A stretch of 64,000 bases of DNA from Limnomonas spitsbergensis (Eukaryota; Chlorophyta; Chlorophyceae; Chlamydomonadales). The stretch lies in assembly GCA_037349105.1 (NCBI GenBank), contig JAYJMM010000019.1:868001-932000 (forward strand), read 5' to 3'. The position numbers were made by a program, and so were the translations under genes. The stretch's first letter is position 1. Each line of letters starts with the position of its first letter. Below the pieces are notes generated by a model that saw nothing but the letters and a program-made list of their open reading frames with translations, was not told where the DNA came from and made no database searches. Positions 28,960-64,000 of the stretch are shown piece after piece.

Positions 28960-29290
28960 TCCAGTGAGCTCTCAAAGCTCCATCCTAATCCCAGCTCCAA
29001 TGAGCTCTCAAGCTCCATCCTAATCCCAGCTCCAATGAGCTCTCAAGCTCCATCCTAATTCCCAGCTCCAGTGAGCTCTCAAGGTCCATCCTAATTCCCA
29101 GCTCCAGTGAGCTCTCAAAGTTCCATCCTAATTCTCAACTCCTTCCCCCCCCAGATCCAGAAGTATATCCCCCCCCCAGCCCAAGCGCAGATCCAGCGCA
29201 GATCCAGCGCAGATCCCACGAAGATCTAGCGCAGATCCAGCGAAGATCCAGCTCCTTCCAGCTCCTCTTTCCGCCGTATCACCACAACCA
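28960..29290. repeat. Tandem repeats in the minus-strand retroelement's 3' region
   Basis: At 28960-29130 a ~37-bp unit with CCCAGCTCCARTGAGCTCTC occurs about five times. At 29180-29260 a 10-bp word AGATCCAGCG is repeated. No coding meaning; the region lies between the pol remnant and the LTR of the minus-strand element. Confidence 0.6.
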
Positions 29291-29353
29291 ATCACCGGAG
29301 TAGATGGAGAAAGCGCAGCTATATACCGGCGCTAGGAAGCAGCGCAGTATTGG

Positions 29354-31045
29354 CTAACGGATGAACGTGTGCATCGGTGGGATCATCCGGGCCCGGATAG
29401 CCGCTGTTGCAAACACGAGGATCCACACCTTGTTGCTGCAACAGCCGTGAATAGATCGGTTAGCGCCAAGACCTGCTGTGAAGCTGACAGACTGCAAAAT
29501 GTCCAGACGCCTTTCTTTCCGTAGTTGGGACAGCCACTCAAACCTTGATGGATGACACGTAAGGAAACCCTGGGAGACTAAGCAACAGGCCACATGGCGC
29601 GCGTACTTGACCGCGAGAGCGCAGGAGATGTCAGCGTATTCAGCATGAGGGTTTGTGATGAGGACATGCAGTCCATGCTGTCGTAGTAGAAACTCGTAGG
29701 TGGAGGGTTGCAGTGGGTCCAGTCAGCACAGTAGTCTGCAGGGACGTTGACACCGATGCCAGAGTTGGTGAGAACATGGAGGGATCGAGGGTAAGGGTAA
29801 AGCTGGCTGTTCTGCAGAAGCCCGGTGGCTTGCCCATTATCCTTGAACAACAAAAGAATGCTGGGGGATAGGGATAGGTCGAGGCAGTCGAGAAGGGTGT
29901 TACATTCCCTGTCTTCAATGGTGAGAGGTGAAGGAGGGTAGAGTTGGTACGACCATCCTCCCGGCATCCTCTTGCCCAAGTAGACCGCAGCTTCATCGCG
30001 TTCCTGCCACACTCCAGGCATCAGAGACTTCAGGGCATTTACCGCATCTCCACGGACACCCCAGTTGATGAAATCTGGGGGCACCCAAGGATGGGTGACA
30101 TGGCTCTCGAACCTTTTGTTGGGGATGCGGATTCTCTCAAATGCACGGGTAGGGCGCTGGTCATCAGGTTGCACCTCCTCGATGATTTCTTCATCGCCGA
30201 CGACTGCGGCGGCTAGCTGCTCCCGCATTGCCATGCGGTCAGCCCTTCCGCCTCCGGCACCGCCATCAGCAGTCCGGACCACCTCACGGCTTCCGGCACC
30301 GCCCGAGGCGGTCCCGGCAAGCTCACCCGCGTTGCTTCCGGCACCGCCCGAGGCGGTCCCGGCAAGACAATCCGCGTCCTCTTCCCCGCCTTCAGCGGGT
30401 CCTTCTTCGTCATCCTCAACTGGGCCACCGCCATTGGCGGCTCCCATCACCCTTCCTGCCTTCTTCTGCTTAGCAGGCCGCAGTTTGTTACCCGTCACGG
30501 CGGCCACTGGTTCCTCCAGTTCCGCCGCAACATCACGTCGTGCAGCACCAGTAGCGTCAGCTCCAGCAGTCCTGCATTGCTCACAAATCCAGTAACCAGC
30601 AGGGACAGTAGTAAGCCGTGGTAAAAACAGTACGTGTGAGTGCCTCGACCACAGCTACCACACAGAATCATTTTCTTAGCATTATCAGGCAACAGACATC
30701 TCTGACGGGAAGTCTGGTGCTGGCTTTTGCCATATTTTGGATGGGGGTAAGAGTCCCTCTATGGGCAGGTGACATGGTGCACAGTTAATAGCGTTCTCAG
30801 CCACAGTCACCCCATTGCGACCAACCAGGACAATGACTCCACCTGGTCGTACATCAAACACTCGAAGCACGTAAGGACTTGCAGTGGAGTGCAGCCGGTT
30901 CTCATCCCGCACATATACACAAACTGCCCCTCAGTATACTTAGCTATTGATGGAAGGTAACCACCACTACGAAGCCTTGCGTACTGCGTAGCGCAGGGTA
31001 TCTCGTTGTTGAGCCACCAGAAGATGCTGGCCGACCATCACGCAG
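29354..31045 (-). pseudogene. Decayed 3' part of a related retrotransposon pol
   Basis: Minus-strand frames line up with the C-terminal third of the main element's long ORF. From 31045: VGQHLLVAQQRDTLRYA and EGQFVYVR (integrase C-terminal region), NCAPCHLPIE, then a damaged PHD finger (ILCGSCGRGTHTYC), a Pro/Ala/Gly-rich linker (30490-30200), the tail domain (SLMPGVWQERDEAA, LDLSLSPSILLL) and RFEWLSQL...KVWILVFA at the end. A 7-bp duplication near 31000 and shifts near 30690, 30500 and 29585 break the frame. Sequence upstream of about 31050 is not related, so RT, methyltransferase and gag are missing. The tail domain is clearly conserved between families. Confidence 0.75.
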
Positions 31046-31049
31046 TCAT

Positions 31050-31890
31050 TGCTCCAACGCATATATTGTGGTTATGTTTTGAGATTTTTTATAATCAATC
31101 CTCGGGTCGCCACAGTGGGGCATGTTAAGATACGAGACCTGAAGCTCACTGAAGGAGGATGTCGTTCGTAAGGTAATGAACATCCCATATTGCTGGCATT
31201 ATTAATGAATTTTGCAAATGTCAAGGAGAATCCTGAAACCGCTTGCCTTCTGAGAGCCTTAAAGCCATGAGCTCTCCCACCCGGAACCAGAATCTGGTTT
31301 AGCTCATGATGAGCTGCCGGAGTGGATCATGGCCTTCTGTGTTCAGGAGTTTGGTACCAAACTGGTTAGAGCCTTGTACTTTCGTACACTCTCTTTTTGG
31401 GAGTCGGTAAACTACTGCGGCTTCTTCTTGCTTTGGAGGAAGTCTTCCAGAGCACCTAGATATGTAAGGCCTTCATGATAACAACTGACGTGGGACCTTG
31501 AATGCACTGGGATCTTGAATGCCGGGCGTGGGACCTTGAATGCAGACCCTCGGACCTTGAATGCCGGGCTTGGGACCTTGAATGCCGGGCCTGGGCTACG
31601 AATGTATTCCTGATCTCCTTTCAATACAATGCATGAACCTTACAGTGTTATTCAATGCAGTAATATTCACAGGCTGTCCAAAAGTCCTGTTTCATCACAG
31701 TCAGCCGAGGCGAAGCCTCGGTTTGGGGGAGGCGGGGAGGCGCTCGAGCCCCCCTGCCTCGCATACGTTCGGAGGAGTGCGAGTGACCTAGCAGCCCTAT
31801 GATGGGTCCCTACCCCACAGAATGGACGCGCTTCATGCTCACATAAAAGTTTAAAAACTGGCAGAGCACTGCCATTGGGCCACCAGTCCT
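31050..31890. other. No gene; short repeats
   Basis: Only short chance ORFs. At 31490-31605 a ~20-bp word GGGACCTTGAATGCCGGGC recurs about five times. At 31697-31765 a GCCGAGGCGAAGCCTCGG hairpin is followed by C/G runs, like the palindromic repeat at 2772. Confidence 0.4.
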
Positions 31891-31898
31891 GCGGCCTA

Positions 31899-33000
31899 GA
31901 AGAGCTTTCAGTCCACACTTCCATGCCCTTTATTTCAATATCCAATCAGAGCACTGCCAATGAGGGCCCTTGCCCAGCGGCCCTTGTACCAGCGCTTTCA
32001 GTCCACACTTCCATGCCCTTTATTTCAATATCCAATCAGAACACTGCCAATGAGGGCCCTTGCCCAGCGGTCCTTGTACCAGCGCTTTCAGTCCACACTT
32101 CCATGCCCTTTATTTCAATATCCAATCAGAGCACTGCCAATGAGGGCCCTTGCCCAGCGGCCCTTGTACCAGCGCTTTCAGTCCACACTTCCATGCCCTT
32201 TATTTCAATATCCAATCAGAACACTGCCAATGAGGGCCCTTGCCCAGCGGCCCTTGTACCAGCGCTTTCAGTCCACACTTCCATGCCCTTTATTTCAATA
32301 TCCAATCAGAACACTGCCAATGAGGGCCCTTGCCCAGCGGCCCTTGTACCAGCGCTTTCAGTCCACACTTCCATGCCCTTTATTTCAATATCCAATCAGA
32401 ACACTGCCAATGAGGGCCCTTGCCCAGCGGCCCTTGTACCAGCGCTTTCAGTCCACACTTCCATGCCCTTTATTTCAATATCCAATCAGAACACTGCCAA
32501 TGAGGGCCCTTGCCCAGCGGCCCTTGTACCAGCGCTTTCAGTCCACACTTCCATGCCCTTTATTTCAATATCCAATCAGAGCACTTCCAATGAGGGCCCT
32601 TGCCCAGCCGCCCTTGTACCAGCGCTTTCAGTCCACACTTCCATGCCCTTTATTTCAATATCCAATCAGAACACTGCCAATGAGGGCCCTTGCCCAGCGG
32701 CCCTTGTACCAGCGCTTTCAGTCCACACTTCCATGCCCTTTATTTCAATATCCAATCAGAACACTGCCAATGAGGGCCCTTGCCCAGCCGCCCTTGTACC
32801 AGCGCTTTCAGTCCACACTTCCATGCCCTTTATTTCAATATCCAATCAGAACACTGCCAATGAGGGCCCTTGCCCAGCGGTCCTTGTACCAGCGCTTTCA
32901 GTCCACACTTCCATGCCCTTTATTTCAATATCCAATCAGAACACTGCCAATGAGGGCCCTTGCCCAGCGGCCCTTGTACCAGCGCTTTCAGTCCACACTT
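31899..33000 (-). repeat. 90-bp tandem array copied from the last AFG2 exon and its 3' UTR
   Basis: Twelve nearly identical 90-bp units run in strict register, with unit starts at 31921, 32011, 32101 and so on. Two main variants differ at AGCACTGCC/AACACTGCC. Read on the minus strand each unit contains a version of the end of AFG2 exon 22 (TACCAGCGCTT, GGGCAAGGGCCC, CAGTGCTCTGATTGG) followed by GAAATAAAGGG, which includes AATAAA. Because 90 is a multiple of three, long open frames of 359-395 codons appear; I consider them artefacts. Two more diverged units lie at 33001-33160 and include the real exon end. Confidence 0.9.
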
Positions 33001-33102
33001 GCATGCCCTTTCAAAAAAACATCAATGCACTTCCAATGAGGGCCCTTGCCCAACGGGGTTGAAGCGATTGAGTCCACACTGCCATGCCCTTTCAAAAAAC
33101 AA

Positions 33103-59349
<26,247 letters not shown>

Positions 59350-59770
59350 CCTCGTCTGCTATGCAGCCACGTGCCAAGTAAGAGACGATGAGGGATAAGC
59401 TGGTGCAGTGCGGCCTGCTGAATTCGATGGGCCTGGAAGGCCGAGGCGATTCACCCCACCGATGCGAGATACTCATGCAGATCTGAAAATATCAATATGT
59501 GTGAGGGTGCCGTACAGGGGGGAAATTGTGGTGCAATTGACACACATTCCTACGATTACACCTTTGTTGCGCTCCCTGTCTTAAGGACGACGCTAGCCTT
59601 ACGTCATCATCATCGCAGTCTTCTCCTTTCAGTCCTCAACATCGAAACAGGGTTTTTACTTTCCTCACTCTAACAGATTTTGCCCGATCGCGCCCGTGTG
59701 GTCCATCGCCATCAAGTCAGTCAGACAGTCACGCATCCCCCTTTCAGCGGCTTGTTAGCGGCTGCTCGGA
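59350..59770. promoter_or_regulatory. Shared promoter region of AFG2 and gamma-SNAP
   Basis: The start codons of AFG2 (59349, minus) and gamma-SNAP (59771, plus) are only 421 bp apart and point away from each other. No TATA box is obvious. The stretch holds both 5' UTRs, and is repeat-free, unlike everything around it. Confidence 0.6.
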
Positions 59771-60794
59771 ATGGCCAGCGAGAAAGAGAGGGAGGCCGAC
59801 AAGCTGGTGAAGAAGGGGAACAAGGAAACGGTCCCCTCTCTGCTGGAGTTCAGATTCAAACCGGACTGGGAGGCCGCTGGACCATACTATGAACGTGCCG
59901 CTTTGTTATACAAGGTACAAAACCAGGAGGATCAGCATGTCGTGGCTCCATATTGGCTCCGCACTTTTGCCCACCATGCGGGTCTTGACCAAACCTCAGT
60001 TTGCACCTTCCCTCCCTCAGCTCACCTCAATCCTGCCACCTCCTTCCCTCTCTCAACACTCACCTGGCACCCTGCCCCTCTCCCCTCCTCCCCTTACCAG
60101 TGCCCCATTCCACAACACGCATAAGGCCTTTCCATGCCCTAAGGCTCATCTCCCCTCCCTGCCCCCCCCCCTCCCCTCTCCTGTGTCTCATACCACAGCA
60201 ATCGGGATGCACGGAGGAGGCCCTTCCACGCCCTAAGGATCATCTCCCCCCCCTTCCCCCCTCCCCCTTCCCTGTGCCTCATCCTACAGCAATCGGGATG
60301 CACGGAGAAGGCCCTTCCACGCCCTAAGGCTCATCTCACCACCCTGACCCCCTTCCCCTTCCCTGTGCCTCATCCTACAACAATCGGGATGCACGGAGAA
60401 AGCCCTTCCACGCCCTAAGGCTCATCTCACCACCCTGCCCCCTTCCCCTTCCCTGTGCCTCATCCTACAACAATCGGGATGCACGGAGAAAGCCCTTCCA
60501 CGCCCTAAGGCTCATCTCACCCCCCTGACCCCCTTCCCCTTCCCTGTGTCTCATCCCACAGCAATTGGGATGCACAGAAAAGGCCCTTCCATGCCCTAAG
60601 GCTCATCTCACCACCCTGCCCCCTTCCCCTTCCCTGTGTCTCATCCCACAGCAATCGGGATGCACGGTGAAGGCCCTTCCATGCCCTAAGGCTCATCTCA
60701 CCCCCTCCCTCCCCCTTCCCTGTGCCTCATCCCACAGCAATCGGGATGCACAGAAAAGGCCCTGGAGGCCTACGAGAAGTCCGCCATCGCGCAG
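59771..60794 (+). CDS. NAPG: Gamma-SNAP, first two exons (continues beyond window)
   Basis: Exon 1 (59771-59914, 48 codons) starts MASEKEREADKLVKKGN and includes FRFKPDWEAAGPYYERAALL. Exon 2 (60738-60794, 19 codons) reads QSGCTEKALEAYEKSAIAQ. Both are in phase 0 with GT-AG borders. The helix pair KPDWEAAGPYYERAA then a Tyr/Lys and EKALEAYEKSA is the first TPR-like repeat of gamma-SNAP (human: KPDYDSAASEYGKAA). SNAPs recruit the AAA ATPase NSF to SNARE complexes after membrane fusion. Alpha-SNAP has a different spacing here. The rest of the gene lies right of the window, after an intron of more than 3.2 kb. Confidence 0.8.
60085..60737 (+). repeat. ~90-bp array copied from the acceptor and start of gamma-SNAP exon 2
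   Basis: Six to seven units lead up to exon 2. Each contains CCCTGTGYCTCATCCYACAG, then CAATCGGGATGCACGGAGAA, GGCCCTTCC (the first ~28 exon bases, then divergence) and GCCCTAAGGCTCATCTC. Every unit carries a full polypyrimidine tract and AG. Confidence 0.9.
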
Positions 60795-60805
60795 GTCAGA
60801 CCCTG

Positions 60806-63800
60806 GGGTGCATGGGTGCATGTGGGGGGTACAAATGCAAATGGGGGGACATGGGGGGGGAAATTCACTCAGGGGTGCATGGGTGCATGTGGGGGGGTAC
60901 AACTGCAAATGGAGGGACATGGGGGGGGAATTCACTCAGGGGTGCATGGGTGCATGGGGGGGGGTACAACTGCAAATGGAGGGACATGGGGGGGGAATTC
61001 ACTCAGGGGTGCATGGGTGCATGGGGGGGTACAACTGCAAATGGGGGGACATGGGGGGGAAATTCACTCAGGGGTGCATGGGTGCATGGGGGGGGTACAA
61101 CTGCAAATGGAGGGACATGGGGGGTGGAATTCACTCAGGGGTGCATGGGTGCATGGGGGGGTACAACTGCAAATGGAGGGACATGGGGGGGGAATTCACT
61201 CAGGGGTGCATGGGTGCATGGGGGGGGGGTACAACTGCAAATGGAGGGACATGGGGGGGGAATTCACTCAGGGGTGCATGGGTGCATGGGGGGGTACAAC
61301 TGCAAATGGGGGGACATGGGGGGGAAATTCACTCAGGGGTGCATGGGTGCATGGGTGCATGGGGGGGGGTACAACTGCAAATGGGGGGACATGGGGGGGG
61401 AATTCACTCAGGGGTGCATGGGTGCATGGGGGGGGTACAACTGCAAATGGAGGGACATGGGGGGTGGAATTCACTCAGGGGTGCATGGGTGCATGGGGGG
61501 GTACAACTGCAAATGGGGGGACATGGGGGGGAAATTCACTCAGGGGTGCATGGGTGCATGGGGGGGGGTACAACTGCAAATGGAGGGACATGGGGGGTGG
61601 AATTCACTCAGGGGTGCATGGGTGCATGGGGGGGTACAACTGCAAATGGAGGGACATGGGGGGTGGAATTCACTCAGGGGTGCATGGGTGCATGGGGGGG
61701 GTACAAATGCAAATGGAGGGACATGGGGGGGGAATTCACTCAGGGGTGCATGGGTGCATGGGGGGGGTACAACTGCAAATGGAGAGACATGGGGGGGGAA
61801 TTCACTCAGGGGTGCATGGGTGCATGGGGGGGGGTACAACTGCAAATGGAGGGACATGGGGGGGGAATTCACTCAGGGGTGCATGGGTGCATGGGGGGGG
61901 GGGGTACAACTGCAAATGGAGGGACATGGGGGGGGAATTCACTCAGGGGTGCATGGGTGCATGGGGGGGGGTACAACTGCAAATGGAGGGACATGGGGGG
62001 GGGAATTCACTCAGGGGTGCATGGGTGCATGGGGGGGGGGGTACAACTGCAAATGGAGGGACATGGGGGGGGAATTCACTCAGGGGTGCATGGGTGCATG
62101 GGGGGGTACAACTGCAAATGGGGGGACATGGGGGGGAAATTCACTCAGGGGTGCATGGGTGCATGGGGGGGGTACAACTGCAAATGGAGGGACATGGGGG
62201 GTGGAATTCACTCAGGGGTGCATGGGTGCATGGGGGGGTACAACTGCAAATGGAGGGAAATGGGGGGGGAATTCACTCAGGGGTGCATGGGTGCATGGGG
62301 GGGGGTACAACTGCAAATGGAGGGACATGGGGGGGGGAATTCACTCAGGGGTGCATGGGTGCATGGGGGGGTACAACTGCAAATGGGGGGACATGGGGGG
62401 GGAATTCACTCAGGGGTGCATGGGTGCATGGGTGCATGGGGGGGGGGGGGGGGTACAACTGCAAATGGGGGGACATGGGGGGGAAATTCACTCAGGGGTG
62501 CATGGGTGCATGGGGGGGGTACAACTGCAAATGGAGGGACATGGGGGGTGGAATTCACTCAGGGGTGCATGGGTGCATGGGGGGGTACAACTGCAAATGG
62601 GGGGACATGGGGGGGAAATTCACTCAGGGGTGCATGGGTGCATGGGGGGGGGGGGGTACAACTGCAAATGGAGGGACATGGGGGGGGAATTCACTCAGGG
62701 GTGCATGGGTGCATGGGGGGGTACAACTGCAAATGGGGGGACATGGGGGGGGGGGGAATTCACTCAGGGGTGCATGGGTGCATGGGGGGGGGTACAACTG
62801 CAAATGGAGGGACATGGGGGGGGAATTCACTCAGGGGTGCATGGGTGCATGGGGGGGTACAACTGCAAATGGGGGGACATGGGGGGGGAATTCACTCAGG
62901 GGTGCATGGGGGGTACAACTGCAAATGGAGGGACATGGGGGGGGAATTTACTCATGGGTGCATGGGGGGTACAACTGCAAATGGAGGGACATGGGGGGGA
63001 ATTCACTCAGGGGTGCATGGGTGCATGGGGGGGGGGGGGGTACATCTGCAAATGGAGGGACATGGGGGGGGGGGGGGGGATTTACTCAGGGGTGCATGGG
63101 TGCATGGGGGGGGGGTACAACTGCAAATGGAGGGACTTGGGGGGGGGGGGGGGGGGGGGGGGGATTCACTCAGGGGTGCATGGGTGCATGGGGGGGGTAC
63201 AAATGCAAATGGAGGGACATGGGGGGGGGGGGGGGAATTCACTCAGGGGTGCATGGGTGCATGGGGGGGGTACAAATGCAAATGGAGGGACATGGGGGGG
63301 GGGGGGGAATTCACTCAGGGGTGCATGGGTGCTTGGGGGGGGGGGGGGGTACAACTGCAAATGGAGGGACATGGGGGGGGAATTCACTCAGGGGTGCATG
63401 GGTGCATGGGGGGGGGGGGGGGGGGGGGGGTACAACTGCAAATGGACGGACACGGGGGGGGAATTCACTCAGGGGTGCATGGGTGCATGGGGGGGGGGGG
63501 GGGGGGGGGGGGGTACAACTGCAAATGGAGGGACATGGGGGGGGGGGGGGGGGGGGGGGGGGGGATTTACTCAGGGGTGCATGGGTGCATGGGGGGGGGG
63601 TACAACTGCAAATGGAGGGACTTGGGGGGGGGGGGGGGGGGGGGGATTCACTCAGGGGTGCATGGGTGCATGGGGGGGGTACAAATGCAAATGGAGGGAC
63701 ATGGGGGGGGGGGGGGAATTCACTCAGGGGTGCATGGGTGCATGGGGGGGGTACAAATGCAAATGGAGGGACATGGGGGGGGGGGGGGGGGGGGGGGGAA

Positions 63801-64000
63801 TTCACTCAGGGGTGCATGGGTGCTTGGGGGGGGGGGGGTACAACTGCAAATGGAGGGACATGGGGGGGGAATTCACTCAGGGGTGCATGGGTGCATGGGG
63901 GGGGGGGGGGGGGGGGGGGGTACAACTGCAAATGGACGGACACGGGGGGGGAATTCACTCAGGGGTGCATGGGTGCATGGGGGGGGGGGGGGGGGGGGGG
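60806..64000 (+). repeat. ~62-bp array filling gamma-SNAP intron 2
   Basis: About fifty units of GGGGTGCATGGGTGCATGGG, a G run, TACAACTGCAAATGGAGGG, ACATGGGGGG and AATTCACTCA run from 12 bp after the exon 2 donor to the end of the window. G runs lengthen from ~7 to over 25 toward the right. From about 63000 a block of roughly 490 bp is itself duplicated (TGCTTGGGGGG at 63329 and again near 63822). Minus-strand Pro-rich ORFs here are artefacts. Confidence 0.9.

Noticed and set aside
29944..30595. Plus-strand Ala/Pro-rich ORFs
   Set aside because: They are antisense to the linker of the minus-strand retrotransposon remnant.
31875..33062. Long ORFs (395 and 359 codons) of a 30-residue repeat
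   Set aside because: The 90-bp unit is a multiple of three, so any frame lacking a stop in one unit stays open; the array is antisense to and derived from the last AFG2 exon.

Overview
This is nuclear DNA of a eukaryote, most likely a green alga. The coding sequence is GC-rich and split by many GT-AG introns. There are short TTTAGGG (plant/green-alga type telomere) tracts, an AFG2-type AAA ATPase and a gamma-SNAP gene. The mobile elements are of types common in algae: a Ty3-like LTR retrotransposon, LINEs with RNase H, hAT elements and MITEs. No bacterial operons, rRNA, tRNA or CRISPR were seen. The species cannot be fixed from the sequence.

Layout. 1-5.6 kb: poorly resolved pieces of host genes, including the C-lobe of a kinase-like domain of the type seen in fungal FunK1 and oomycete Crinkler proteins. 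5.6-12.6 kb: nested transposons. These are a hAT-like element with an 8-bp target duplication, a ~915-bp inverted repeat, three minus-strand LINE fragments, an intact-ended hAT sitting inside one LINE, and a TA-flanked MITE. 12.7-28.0 kb: a long Ty3-like retrotransposon whose two 803-bp LTR copies look identical. It carries gag, an aspartic protease, two unknown ORFs, RT, and one very long ORF holding RNase H, a DNMT3-like cytosine-5 DNA methyltransferase, integrase, a PHD finger and a conserved tail domain. 28.0-31.05 kb: the decayed 3' half of a related retrotransposon in the opposite orientation. 31.9-59.35 kb: one host gene on the minus strand, an AFG2 (SPATA5/Drg1) AAA ATPase with 22 exons identified here, from the start codon at 59349 to the stop at 33103. 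59.77-64.0 kb: the first two exons of gamma-SNAP on the plus strand, sharing a 0.42-kb promoter region with AFG2.

Two things stand out. First, the retrotransposon joins a DNA methyltransferase and a chromatin-reader (PHD) module to its reverse transcriptase and integrase, so it may methylate or target its own insertions. Second, many introns of AFG2 and intron 1 of gamma-SNAP contain tandem repeats copied from the edge of the neighbouring exon. Exon pieces with splice donors recur in downstream introns, and acceptors plus exon starts recur in upstream introns. The clearest cases are a 91-bp array of about twelve copies of half of exon 10 and its donor, and a 90-bp array of twelve copies of the end of the last exon with its AATAAA. 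The remaining introns are mostly other minisatellites, which explains a 26-kb gene for a ~1.1-kb-codon protein.
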